Origin: Devosia neptuniae | GTDB taxonomy: Bacteria > Pseudomonadota > Alphaproteobacteria > Rhizobiales > Devosiaceae | Length of the DNA stretch: 64,000 nt | Assembly: GCF_025452235.1 (NCBI RefSeq) | Contig: NZ_CP104964.1 | Coordinates: forward strand, 310,001 to 374,000 | Direction of reading: 5' to 3' | Shown: positions 1 to 8,647 of the stretch, piece after piece | How positions within the stretch are numbered: the stretch's first letter is position 1 | Layout: every line of letters begins with the position of its first letter | Program-made: the position numbers and the translations under genes | Notes under the pieces: model-generated | What the model saw: only the letters and a program-made list of their open reading frames with translations | Databases searched by the model: none | Told to the model about the DNA's origin: nothing

Positions 1-786
1 GATGACGATGGCGCCGCCCAGCAGCAGGGCGATATCGGCGCCCAATTGGGTTACCAGCGGTGTGAGAGTGGCGCGCATGCCATGCTTGAACACGACGCGG
101 CCTTCCGACAAGCCTTTGGCACGAGCGGTGCGGATATAGTCCTCATTCATCACCTCAAGCATCTGGCCGCGCGTCAGCCGGGCATAGACTGCCGCGGTCG
201 TTAGCGCGAGCGTTGCCCAGGGCAGGGCGAGATGCCAGGCCCAGAGCGCTGGATTGGGCAGGAACGGCTTGAAGCCGCCGGCGGGAAAGAGCGTGAATCC
301 CGCCTGGCGCGGCAAGAAATAGAAGACATAGAGCGAGACCATGCCGAGCACGAAGGTAGGAAAACTCAACCCTACCAGAATAAAGGCCTGGCCCAGCCGG
401 TCGCGCAATCCGCCGGGATGGCGGGCCGACATGATACCGATGGGAATGCCGACCGCCAGCCAGACAATGACGCCGCCGATGACCAGGGAAATGGTGGCTG
501 GCAAGCGATTGGCAATGAGCGTGGTGACCGGTTGCTGGTTACGGTAGGAAAAGCCGAGATCACCTACCGCCGCGCGCCCGAGAAAACTCAGATATTGCTC
601 GTGGATGGGGCGGTCGAGCCCTAGATTGGTGCGGATCTGCACCAATTGAGCTTCGGTAGCCTTGTCGCCGGCCACCATGCGGGCCGGATCGCCGGGGGCC
701 ACGAAGAAGAGGAAAAAGACGAAGGTGCTGAGTGCAAAGAGGATTAGCGCGGCAAAGCCAATGCGGCCAAGCAGGAAGCGGATCAT
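1..786 (-). CDS. Peptide ABC transporter permease, DppB/OppB type (C-terminus outside window)
   Basis: Inner-membrane permease of a dipeptide/oligopeptide-type ABC importer. The visible 262 codons begin MIRFLLGRIG, a typical first helix of the DppB family, followed by a periplasmic segment with a GDPAR motif and several hydrophobic helices. The EAA-type loop is visible near the window edge (RTARAKGLSEGRVVFKHG). The ATG at 786-784 overlaps the stop of the upstream DppC-like gene in an ATGA arrangement, so the two are translationally coupled. It is the last visible gene of the binding protein - ATPase - DppC - DppB order on this strand. The reading frame is open to base 1, so the gene is cut by the window and not broken. 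Confidence 0.93.
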   Translation of the reverse strand, partial: MIRFLLGRIGFAALILFALSTFVFFLFFVAPGDPARMVAGDKATEAQLVQIRTNLGLDRPIHEQYLSFLGRAAVGDLGFSYRNQQPVTTLIANRLPATISLVIGGVIVWLAVGIPIGIMSARHPGGLRDRLGQAFILVGLSFPTFVLGMVSLYVFYFLPRQAGFTLFPAGGFKPFLPNPALWAWHLALPWATLALTTAAVYARLTRGQMLEVMNEDYIRTARAKGLSEGRVVFKHGMRATLTPLVTQLGADIALLLGGAIVI

Positions 787-1733
787 GGCTTGTGCCTCCA
801 GCGCAACAGACTGCGCCTGACCACGGGGCGGGATTTGGGGTCGAGCGCGTCGCGCAGCCCATCGCCCAGAATGTTGAACGAGAGAGTGGTCAATAGCAGC
901 GCCAGGCCCGGGATGAGCACCAGCCACCAGGCAACGAGATAGATGGAATTGGCAGCGGCGTCGGCCAACATGCCACCCCAACTCGGGGCGGGCGGCACAA
1001 TGCCCAGGCCCAGGAAGGAAAGGGTGGCCTCGAATACGATGGCGCTGGGGATCATCATCGTGGTGTAAACGATAATGGGGACACTCAGATTGGGCAGAAT
1101 ATCGACAACCATGATGGAGAGCGAGCTGGCGCCGAGCGAGCGGCTGGCCTGAACGAACTCGCGGGCACGCAGTGACATCACCTGGCTGCGCACCACGCGG
1201 CCCATGGTCGTCCAGCTGAAAAAGACAATGACCCCGATGCTAAGCGACAGGCTTGGCCCGAACACCGAGACCAATGCCAGCGCGCAGAGCAGGAAGGGCA
1301 CGCTCATCACCAGGTCCATGGCCCGGCTCAGCACCATGTCGATCCACCCGCCGAAAAAACCGGCCAGCACGCCGACGGTGACCCCGATCAGCGAGGCGGC
1401 CAGCGAGGCCAGGACGCCCACCAGCAGAGAGACGCGGGCACCATAAGCGAGGCGGACGAGCACGTCGCGACCCAGCTGGTCGGTGCCCAGCACGAATTCG
1501 GCATTGGGCGCCACGGGCAGACCCATAGTGGACAGGCCGGTGTCGCGGAATTGCTGGATCGGGGAATGGCCGGCCCAGCTTTCGATCAGCGGTGCTGCGG
1601 CAGCAAATAGCACCAGCACGACAATGAATACCATGGCGGCAAGGCTGGCCTTGTCGCGGAGCAACCGCCGCAGGGTGAGCGAGAAGGAACCGCGCTGGAC
1701 CACGATGGGAGCGGAGCTGGCCGGCGTACTCAT
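783..1733 (-). CDS. Peptide ABC transporter permease, DppC/OppC type
   Basis: Second permease of the peptide importer, about 316 residues, with the N-terminal OppC-type hydrophobic segment (about residues 25-50), a central block of five helices and the cytoplasmic EAA loop (around REFVQASRSLGAS) that docks on the ATPase. The ATG at 1733 is preferred over a TTG four codons upstream because it gives a clean ATGA overlap with the stop of the ATPase gene. The C-terminus ends DALDPKSRPVVRRSLLRWR, typical of the family. Substrate is inferred from the neighbours (family 5 binding protein, divergent aminopeptidase) and could be peptides or another family 5 ligand. Confidence 0.95.
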   Translation of the reverse strand: MSTPASSAPIVVQRGSFSLTLRRLLRDKASLAAMVFIVVLVLFAAAAPLIESWAGHSPIQQFRDTGLSTMGLPVAPNAEFVLGTDQLGRDVLVRLAYGARVSLLVGVLASLAASLIGVTVGVLAGFFGGWIDMVLSRAMDLVMSVPFLLCALALVSVFGPSLSLSIGVIVFFSWTTMGRVVRSQVMSLRAREFVQASRSLGASSLSIMVVDILPNLSVPIIVYTTMMIPSAIVFEATLSFLGLGIVPPAPSWGGMLADAAANSIYLVAWWLVLIPGLALLLTTLSFNILGDGLRDALDPKSRPVVRRSLLRWRHKP

Positions 1734-3580
1734 GCGGCGGCCCAATCTATGGTCTGGACCAGATCACGGCTGCGCGCGAAATGTTGGGGCGGCGGAGTGA
1801 CCGAGGCGGCGAGCAGGGTACGAGTATAGTCATCCTGAGGATTGGCGTAGATGGCCTGGGCGTCGGCCAGCTCCACTATGCGGCCCTTGTTCATTACAGC
1901 GATGCGATTACAGACCTGGCGGACCACGGCCAGATCGTGAGAGATAAAGAGATAGGTAAGGTCAAGCTCGCGCTGTAGTTTGGACATCAGGTTAAGCACC
2001 TGGGCCTGGATGGAAACATCAAGCGCCGAGACCGGTTCGTCAAAGATGATCAGCCCAGGATTGAGCGCCAGGGCGCGCGCAATACCGATGCGCTGGCGTT
2101 GGCCGCCGGAGAACTCGGACGGGAAGCGGTTGTAGTGCTCTGGATTGAGCCCCACCCGTTCCATCAGTTCCTGCACGCGGTTTTTGCGGTCGGTGCCGGA
2201 AGCGACGTGGTGGATGCGGAAGGGGTCGCCGATAATGGCGCCCACGCGGCGGCGAGGATTGAGCGAGCCGAAGGGGTCCTGGAATACTAGCTGCACGGCC
2301 CTACGCGTCTCGCGCCAACCGGCGGCATCAAGATGAGCCATATCGGCATCGCCCAAAAGCACGCGGCCGCTAGTGGCCGGGATGAGGCCGGCAATGACGC
2401 GGGCGAGAGTGGATTTGCCGCAGCCGCTTTCACCCACAAGTCCCAGCGTTTCGCCGCGCCTGACTTCGAGGTTGATACCTTTGAGCACGTCAAACCGGCC
2501 TTGCTTGTCGAAGAGCCCACCGGTGGCAAAGCTCAGTGCGACATCCTCGACCTTGAGTATGACGGGGGCGCTCTGGGTGTCGATACGGCGGACGGTCGAG
2601 CCTGCATGCGGCGGCGGAGCTGGGGCCGTGTCTTCCAGCCAGCATAGAGCTTCGACATCGTCGCTATAGCGGCGCAGCGGCGGACGACTAGTGTGGCACT
2701 TTTCCATGACAGCACTGCAGCGGGGGGCAAAGGCGCAGCCATCCGGACTATGCAGCAGGCTAGGTGGGCGGCCTGGGATAGCGACCAGTTCTTCACCAGC
2801 CGCGTAGTTGGCGGGGGAGGAGCGCAGCAGGCCGGCCGTATAGGGATGAGCGGGCGTGGTGAAGACAGCTTCGCTTGAACCATATTCCATGCGATTGCCG
2901 GCATACATCACCATGACCCGGTCGGCGACGGACGACAGCAGACCCAGATCGTGGGTTATCATAATGACGGTGGTGCCCAATTCCTTGCGCATCGTATCAA
3001 GCAGAGCGACGATCTGCGCTTGCACGGTCACATCGAGCGCCGTGGTCGGCTCGTCGGCGATGATGACGGCAGGGTTGAGTACGAGTGCCATGGCGATCAT
3101 CACACGCTGGCGCATGCCGCCTGAAAACTGGTGCGGATAAGCGTCGAACCGCTCGGCCGCGTTGGTGATGCCTACCTTAGCCAACATGTCGACGGCGCGG
3201 GTCCGCGCAGCTGCCTTACTCACCCTTTCGTGGGCGTGAATGGCTTCGGTAATCTGGCTGCCGATAGTGTAATAGGGATGCAGGCTCGACAGGGGGTCTT
3301 GGAAGATCATGCCGATGCGTGATCCCCGCAATTTGCGCAGGTCCTTGGGTTTTTCCCTTAGCAGGTCGCGCCCCTCAAACAGGACTTGGCCGGAAATATC
3401 GGCATAGGGCAGCAGCCCCAGAATGGCCTGCATCATCACCGATTTGCCCGAACCCGATTCCCCGGCAATACCGAACAGTTCCCCGGTCTCGATGGCGAAG
3501 GAGACATTTTGGACAGCGTGGATTGTGCCGTCTTCGGTGGGGATCGAGACGGTCAGATTGCGGGCTTCGAGCACTGGCAA
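1730..3580 (-). CDS. Fused two-domain peptide ABC transporter ATPase (DppD-DppF type)
   Basis: Cytoplasmic ATPase in which the usual DppD and DppF subunits are joined in one 616-residue chain, the architecture of GsiA/YejF-type proteins. Each half carries Walker A (GESGSGKS near residue 40; GESGCGKS near 382), an ABC signature (FSGGMRQR; FSGGQRQR), Walker B with DEP, and an H-loop. The oligopeptide-type C-terminal extension after the first half has the CAFAPRC cysteine pattern. A TTG start at 3580 is chosen because CGGAG lies about 7 bases upstream and the frame extends no further. It sits between the binding-protein gene (73-base gap containing a stem-loop) and the permeases. Confidence 0.95.
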   Translation of the reverse strand: MPVLEARNLTVSIPTEDGTIHAVQNVSFAIETGELFGIAGESGSGKSVMMQAILGLLPYADISGQVLFEGRDLLREKPKDLRKLRGSRIGMIFQDPLSSLHPYYTIGSQITEAIHAHERVSKAAARTRAVDMLAKVGITNAAERFDAYPHQFSGGMRQRVMIAMALVLNPAVIIADEPTTALDVTVQAQIVALLDTMRKELGTTVIMITHDLGLLSSVADRVMVMYAGNRMEYGSSEAVFTTPAHPYTAGLLRSSPANYAAGEELVAIPGRPPSLLHSPDGCAFAPRCSAVMEKCHTSRPPLRRYSDDVEALCWLEDTAPAPPPHAGSTVRRIDTQSAPVILKVEDVALSFATGGLFDKQGRFDVLKGINLEVRRGETLGLVGESGCGKSTLARVIAGLIPATSGRVLLGDADMAHLDAAGWRETRRAVQLVFQDPFGSLNPRRRVGAIIGDPFRIHHVASGTDRKNRVQELMERVGLNPEHYNRFPSEFSGGQRQRIGIARALALNPGLIIFDEPVSALDVSIQAQVLNLMSKLQRELDLTYLFISHDLAVVRQVCNRIAVMNKGRIVELADAQAIYANPQDDYTRTLLAASVTPPPQHFARSRDLVQTIDWAAA

Positions 3581-3614
3581 GGAGCGGCTCCGAGTTTGAC
3601 CTACGCGGTGGCTA

Positions 3615-3640
3615 TGGTCCGGACCTGGTGGCCCGGACCA
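3615..3640 (-). terminator. Stem-loop between binding-protein gene and ATPase gene
   Basis: TGGTCCGG at 3615-3622 and CCGGACCA at 3633-3640 form a perfect 8-bp stem with a 10-base loop, just after the binding-protein stop. No U-run follows, so it is better read as an mRNA-stabilising or partial attenuation structure than as a full terminator. Comparable structures follow three other binding-protein genes in this window. Confidence 0.6.
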
Positions 3641-3652
3641 CGCCGTTACAGC

Positions 3653-5404
3653 TTAGCGTTGGATCCAGACATTGGTCCAATCACCCTGCACGCCCAGCGC
3701 ATAGGGCTGGAAATTCTGCACGGCGGCACTGCGATAGAGCACAACCTTATTGGCGAGATACGGCACGACCGGCGCATCGGCCATGACAAGCTCGTCGACT
3801 TGACCCCATAACCGAGCCACTTCCTCGGGTGTGGTGGCATTGATGGCCTGCTGGGCCAGCTCATTGGCCTTGGGGTTGTTGTAGTCGGTGTAATTGTAGG
3901 TCTGATGGGTGCCGTTGAAGCTGAATTGCGGCTGGAACACCGAGCGGGCCGAGCCCCCCGCCCAGTCGGGCGTCCAACCCACAGGCGCAATGTCCCAGGT
4001 TCCGTCCTTGGTGTTGACCGGGTTGGTCATGAACTTGGAATAATAGTCCGCAGGGGCCACCGGCGTCAGCTCCAGCGTAATGCCCGACGCTGCCATGCTG
4101 GCCTGGATGGTCTGGGCAATGGCCGGTTCGTTATTCTGGTTGCGGAACGGCATTTTGAGCGTGATGCCATCGGGGTAGCCTGCCTCGGCCAGCAATTCCT
4201 TAGCCTTGGCCGGGTCGCCCTTAGCCTCGGGCGAGGGATAGAGATCGAAATCGTGATAGCCCAGCACGCCCGGCCCAAAAATGCCGTTGACCGGCTGGCC
4301 TACCGTGGGGCCGCCGGATTGCTGCACGATGGCAGCCTTGTCGATGGCATAGTTCAGCGCCTGGCGGACCTTGAGGTCGCGCAGAGCGCCATTGTTGTTT
4401 TCCGATACCGTGTTGATAAAGAGGAAGGCAGTGGCCCCCGATGAGACCGTCATCAGCTTTTCATCGCCCGTGGCCGTCAGCAATTGCAGGATGGCTGGCG
4501 GAATGGTGATGTCAAAAGTCATGTCGCCATCACCAGACTGCAATTGCTGCAGGACAGCATCGGGTTGCAGGCCGAAGGTGATCTGGATGTCATCGACATA
4601 GGCTTTGCGTAGCGGATCGCTCTCGGGTGTCCAGGCAGGGTTGCGGACCAGTTGCAGGCTGCTATCGGGCGTGTAAGCGCCGGGGGTGTAAGGACCGCTC
4701 GCGATGAAGTTATTCCGATAATCGGGGCTATCGGGCAGGTAATCGAGCACCTCGACTGGTGCCGGTGCCGAGGTCGGCAGGCTCAGCATATAGATGAAGT
4801 CGCCTGCTTTTTGGGTGAGATTGATGACGATTGTTTGGTCGTCTGGCGTCTCGATGCCGGCAATGTCGTTGCCCTCAATATAGGCCTTCATGGCCTCTAC
4901 AGTTGGTTCGACCTTGGAAAAGCCGGCGCAGAATTCGGCCAAACCCGCGATGAGATCCTGATAATAAGTCAGCGCAGCGGAGCCCAACAGCGGATTGCAC
5001 ATGCGCTTGATTCCGCGCTCGAAATCGGCCGAGGTAATCTGGCGGGCGCCAGAGGGCGCATTCCACTGTGCGCCCTGGCGTAGCTTGAACGTATAGGTCA
5101 GCCCGTCATTGGTAGGCTGAGGCACTTCGGTGGCAAGGTCCCCCTCTGGCGTGATGCGGACCGTTTCGTCGGTTGAGGCGGCATAGCTGATCAATTGCCG
5201 TGTCACCGCGCGCAGGAAATTATTGCTGGTAACCAGAGCCGCCGAAGTTGGATCAAAATGGTCGATGTCGGCTGTGCCCAGAATGCGCAGCGTGCCGCCC
5301 GCCTGGCCGTCCTGAGCCGCGACCCCATGGGGCAGGGCAATGATGCTGGTCGTCGCCATTAGGCCCGCCAAGGCCAATCGAGTAATACCGGACAAATGGT
5401 GCAT
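3653..5404 (-). CDS. Periplasmic peptide-binding protein, SBP family 5 (DppA/OppA type)
   Basis: Periplasmic solute-binding protein for the peptide importer encoded downstream. From the ATG at 5404 it is 583 residues. The signal peptide contains a hydrophobic core LALAGLMATTSIIAL and a probable cleavage after GVAA-Q. Family 5 features follow: the N-terminal strand TLRILGTADIDHFDP, the conserved ITSADFERGIKRM segment, DLKVRQALNYAIDK and the late helical region. The start at 5404 is supported by GGAGGGAGCTC directly upstream; the open frame extends 35 codons further without a ribosome site. It is the first gene of its operon and is divergent from an aminopeptidase gene. Confidence 0.93.
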   Translation of the reverse strand: MHHLSGITRLALAGLMATTSIIALPHGVAAQDGQAGGTLRILGTADIDHFDPTSAALVTSNNFLRAVTRQLISYAASTDETVRITPEGDLATEVPQPTNDGLTYTFKLRQGAQWNAPSGARQITSADFERGIKRMCNPLLGSAALTYYQDLIAGLAEFCAGFSKVEPTVEAMKAYIEGNDIAGIETPDDQTIVINLTQKAGDFIYMLSLPTSAPAPVEVLDYLPDSPDYRNNFIASGPYTPGAYTPDSSLQLVRNPAWTPESDPLRKAYVDDIQITFGLQPDAVLQQLQSGDGDMTFDITIPPAILQLLTATGDEKLMTVSSGATAFLFINTVSENNNGALRDLKVRQALNYAIDKAAIVQQSGGPTVGQPVNGIFGPGVLGYHDFDLYPSPEAKGDPAKAKELLAEAGYPDGITLKMPFRNQNNEPAIAQTIQASMAASGITLELTPVAPADYYSKFMTNPVNTKDGTWDIAPVGWTPDWAGGSARSVFQPQFSFNGTHQTYNYTDYNNPKANELAQQAINATTPEEVARLWGQVDELVMADAPVVPYLANKVVLYRSAAVQNFQPYALGVQGDWTNVWIQR

Positions 5405-5499
5405 GAGCTCCCTCCGAGCGTTTTGTGCCAGGAACCAGACCCCTCTGGTCTCCGGCGGAAGCCTGAGGACACCAGATGCGCTCTCCGGAGTCAATGAAT

Positions 5500-5509
5500 T
5501 TGTCGACAA
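5500..5509. promoter_or_regulatory. Palindromic operator-like site TTGTCGACAA, copy 1
   Basis: A perfect 10-bp palindrome in the divergent region between the peptide transporter operon and the aminopeptidase gene. The 13-mer TTGTCGACAAACT recurs exactly at 8556-8568 in the other divergent regulatory region. The shape fits GntR/FadR-type (TGT..ACA) or LacI-type (central CG) operators; the cognate regulator is not proven. Confidence 0.55.
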
Positions 5510-5564
5510 ACTAAATACAGCGATTTAGAACACTGTCCCAGGAAAAGAATGGGGAGCAGCCGGC

Positions 5565-7364
5565 ATGCCGAATACAATGAACCGAACTGATACCGCGTTA
5601 CGCCAGCTCCGAGGAAAACTGACCCAAGCTGACCTTTATGGCGTGGTTGTGCCGCGGTTCGATCCCTATCAGGGCGAGGTCGTGGCGCCACATGACGAGC
5701 GGCTGGCCTTCCTCACCGGCTTTAGCGGCTCGGCCGGGATTGCAGCGGTAACGGCCGATCACGCCGTGCTTTTCGTAGACGGGCGCTATCAGGTGCAGGT
5801 GCGGGCCGAGGTGGACACCCGTCAGTTTGAGATCGCGCATTTTTTCGATTTTCCCATCGAGACCTGGCTCGAGCAGAAGCTGCCCCGCGGGCAGCGCATC
5901 GGCATCAATCCCATGCTGGTGCCGAGCGCGCTTTACGCAAAGCTGAAAGCAGCCATGGACCGAACGGGAGGCGAATTGGTCCTTTTGGAAACAGACCTCA
6001 TTGATGCCATCTGGCCGGATCAGCCGCCCCCGCCAATTGCCCCGATCCAAGCCTTCCCGTTGCGCTGGGCGGGGGAGGCTAGCGCGAGCAAGCGCAGGCG
6101 TATCGGGGCGAGGCTGGAACAGGCCGGAGCGGATTTCCTGGTCGAGACTCAGCCGGATAATATTGCCTGGTTGCTCAATATCCGGGGCGGTGACATCGCT
6201 CATACGCCGATCGCCCATTCGGCGGCCATTGTTGGCCGCGACGGCCAGGTGGATTGGTTCGTGGATGAGCGCAAGCTGCCCAATGACCGCAGCGGCATCG
6301 AGACTGACGGGCTGGCGGTCCGGCCTGCTGACGGGCTAATCGCGGCGGTGCGAGAGCGAGCAGGGAATAAGACGGTATTGGTTGATCCGGGCTTCGCGCC
6401 GGTGGCGGTACGCCTGGCGGTAGAGGCCGCGGGCGGTATCCCGCTGCTGCAATTCAGCCCGGTTACGCTCGCCAAGGCGGTCAAGAACGAGGTCGAGCTG
6501 GAGGGGTTTCGGCAAGCCCATATCCAGGATGGCGTCGCCTGGACGGAATTTCTGGCCTGGCTCGATGCCGAGGTGCCGGTACGCCTGGCCGCGGGCAACG
6601 CCATCACCGAGCTTGAGGCGCAGTCGCAATTGCTCGCCTTCCGGCGCGCGGGCGTTGACTTTGTCGAAGACAGTTTCGGAGCAATTTCGGCGTCAGGCAG
6701 TAACGCAGCCATGTGCCATTATGCTTCTAAGCCACAAACCAATGCCCCTCTGACTGGCGAGTTGCCCTATCTGATTGATTCAGGCGGGCAATACTGGGGT
6801 GGCACAACGGACGCCACGCGCACCATGAATTTCGGTCCGGCCAGTGGGGCCGTACGGCAGACCTATACGGCCGTGCTCAGAGGTTTTGTGGCGCTGATGA
6901 CGGCGCAGTTTCCACCGACCGCTCAGGGCCATCATCTTGATGCCCTGGCGCGGCGGCCACTCTGGGATCTCGGGCTGGACTATGATCACGGCACGGGGCA
7001 CGGGGTAGGACATTTCCTGTCTGTGCACGAGCACCCGCACCGCTTCGGCAAGACGGTGAATGCGCATGGCTTCGAGCCGGGCGTGGTGATGACCATCGAG
7101 CCGGGCTATTACCGGGAAGGCGCTTTCGGGTTGCGGGTGGAAAACCAGGTCGAAGTGGTCGCGGGCGTTGCGGGCTTTCTAAGGTTCGAGACGCTGACCC
7201 TGGTGCCTATCGATGTGGCCATGGCCGACACAGAAGCGCTAACCACTGCGGAAATTGGCTTTCTCAACGCCTATCACGCCCGGGTCCGCAAGGCTCTGGC
7301 AGGGCGTCTGTCGCCGCGTGCCGCCGCGTTTCTGGACCGCAGTACCCAACCGATTTCCGGCTAG
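5565..7364 (+). CDS. pepP: Xaa-Pro aminopeptidase, M24B family
   Basis: Cytosolic dinuclear-metal aminopeptidase releasing N-terminal residues before proline, 599 residues. It has two creatinase-type N-terminal domains (to about residue 310) and a C-terminal pita-bread catalytic domain. The expected metal ligands are visible: Asp in LIDSGGQYWGG and in TTDATRT, His in GTGHGVGHFLS, Glu in TIEPGYY and in VENQVEV. GGGGAG lies upstream of the ATG. It is transcribed away from the peptide ABC operon and shares its promoter region, consistent with processing imported proline-containing peptides. Its stop overlaps the end of the convergent LacI gene by 3 bases. Confidence 0.93.
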   Translation: MPNTMNRTDTALRQLRGKLTQADLYGVVVPRFDPYQGEVVAPHDERLAFLTGFSGSAGIAAVTADHAVLFVDGRYQVQVRAEVDTRQFEIAHFFDFPIETWLEQKLPRGQRIGINPMLVPSALYAKLKAAMDRTGGELVLLETDLIDAIWPDQPPPPIAPIQAFPLRWAGEASASKRRRIGARLEQAGADFLVETQPDNIAWLLNIRGGDIAHTPIAHSAAIVGRDGQVDWFVDERKLPNDRSGIETDGLAVRPADGLIAAVRERAGNKTVLVDPGFAPVAVRLAVEAAGGIPLLQFSPVTLAKAVKNEVELEGFRQAHIQDGVAWTEFLAWLDAEVPVRLAAGNAITELEAQSQLLAFRRAGVDFVEDSFGAISASGSNAAMCHYASKPQTNAPLTGELPYLIDSGGQYWGGTTDATRTMNFGPASGAVRQTYTAVLRGFVALMTAQFPPTAQGHHLDALARRPLWDLGLDYDHGTGHGVGHFLSVHEHPHRFGKTVNAHGFEPGVVMTIEPGYYREGAFGLRVENQVEVVAGVAGFLRFETLTLVPIDVAMADTEALTTAEIGFLNAYHARVRKALAGRLSPRAAAFLDRSTQPISG

Positions 7365-8398
7365 ATCGTCAATGCAGTCGAACCGCGGACGACCAGACGG
7401 CAATCGGACAGCTCGATGCCGCTGGCTAAGGGCGCGCCACCAATAGCATGGAACAGGCGTTCGGCGGCATGGCGGCCGAGCAGGCCCAGATTCATGTCGA
7501 TGCTGGTGAGAGGTGGGTGTGTACCCTCCACGATAATGTCCCAATTGTCGAAGCCGATAACGGCGACATCGTCGGGTACGCGGATGCCACGTTCGCGCAA
7601 AGCGTCTAGGGCGCCGCGGGCAATTTGGTCGGAATCACAGAGGATGGCGTCGACCTTGGTGCCCTGTTCCAACATCATGGCACAGGATGAACGGCCCCAG
7701 CGCTCGGTCCATTCGCCATAGGCGGTTTCGAACATCAATTGGGTTTCACTTTCGGCAAGGACCTGGGCAATGCCCCTGGTCCGGTCGGCCGCGGCGCGCT
7801 CATGACGCGGTCCGGTCAAATGGGCGATGTGGCGCCGTCCCGAGGCGAGCAGATGCTCGATTGCCATGCGGCCGCCCGCAACATTGTCGGGGGTTAGCGA
7901 GAGGTCGCGCGGGTCCTGGGAGGGCGTATAGACATAGATGACCGGCACGGGCAGGTCGCGGCCAATAGGGGCGCGATGGTCAGTCTTGCTGCCCACCACC
8001 ATAATGGCATCGACGCGGCGGGCGAGAAGCGCGGAAATGTAGTGTTGTTCGCGGATCGCATCGCCCCGTGCGTCGCAGAGAAAAACCGAGACCCGCCCGG
8101 CCCCAAACCTGTCCTCCGCCCCCATCAAAATGGGTAAGCTGAAGCGCCCCTCAAGATCTGAGGTGAGCAGCCCCACTGTGCCGGAAAGCCCCTGCGACAA
8201 CCCTCGTGCGAGGGGGTTGCCAACATAGGCGAGGGCCCGTGCAGCGTCTTCCACCCGAGCGCGCGTCGCATCACTAACCCGGTCTCGGCCGTTGAGCGCT
8301 TTGGATGCAGTGCCCAGAGATACGCCGGCACGGCGCGCCACATCGTCCAGCGTCGAGGGTCGGGTGTTGGCGTCACGCGGTGGAATTGTCTCGTTCAT
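7361..8398 (-). CDS. LacI-family transcriptional regulator
   Basis: DNA-binding repressor of the LacI/GalR family, 345 residues from the ATG at 8398. The helix-turn-helix is at about residues 15-40 (TLDDVARRAGVSLGTASKALNG) with the hinge helix (NPLARGLSQ) after it, and the rest is a periplasmic-binding-protein-like effector domain ending near the usual family length. The start was chosen to leave a short tail before the HTH; the frame continues 39 codons upstream without a good ribosome site. It is divergent from the sugar ABC/GH127 operon and presumably controls it through the palindrome at 8537-8548. Confidence 0.92.
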   Translation of the reverse strand: MNETIPPRDANTRPSTLDDVARRAGVSLGTASKALNGRDRVSDATRARVEDAARALAYVGNPLARGLSQGLSGTVGLLTSDLEGRFSLPILMGAEDRFGAGRVSVFLCDARGDAIREQHYISALLARRVDAIMVVGSKTDHRAPIGRDLPVPVIYVYTPSQDPRDLSLTPDNVAGGRMAIEHLLASGRRHIAHLTGPRHERAAADRTRGIAQVLAESETQLMFETAYGEWTERWGRSSCAMMLEQGTKVDAILCDSDQIARGALDALRERGIRVPDDVAVIGFDNWDIIVEGTHPPLTSIDMNLGLLGRHAAERLFHAIGGAPLASGIELSDCRLVVRGSTALTI

Positions 8399-8536
8399 GC
8401 CGGCTTGCCTAACAGGGATCGTTGCGAGCCGAAAGCCTTGCAACATGTTCGGCTTTCGCATGTTTTCGCAAAACTCGAAAGTCCTGGGTGCCATAAACCG
8501 AAGAAGACCGGCCATTCCGTTCCAAATTTCCGATGA

Positions 8537-8548
8537 GAAAGCGCTTTC
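8537..8548. promoter_or_regulatory. LacI-type operator palindrome GAAAGCGCTTTC
   Basis: A perfect 12-bp palindrome with the central CG and A/T-flanked halves typical of LacI-family operators. It lies between the divergent LacI gene (7361-8398) and the sugar-binding protein gene at 8648, so it is the most likely site for that regulator. Confidence 0.65.
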
Positions 8549-8555
8549 GCAAATA

Positions 8556-8565
8556 TTGTCGACAA
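8556..8565. promoter_or_regulatory. Palindromic operator-like site TTGTCGACAA, copy 2
   Basis: Second copy of the 10-bp palindrome seen at 5500-5509, again followed by ACT. It lies 7 bases after the LacI-type palindrome (centres 18 bp apart), so two regulators, or one with two sites, could meet here. Confidence 0.55.
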
Positions 8566-8647
8566 ACTGAATTCTTGCTGCTAGTCCTCATGGCAATCTG
8601 GTGGCGGATCCGTTGCCAGATGAGGGAAACGGGAAGGGAAAACCATC

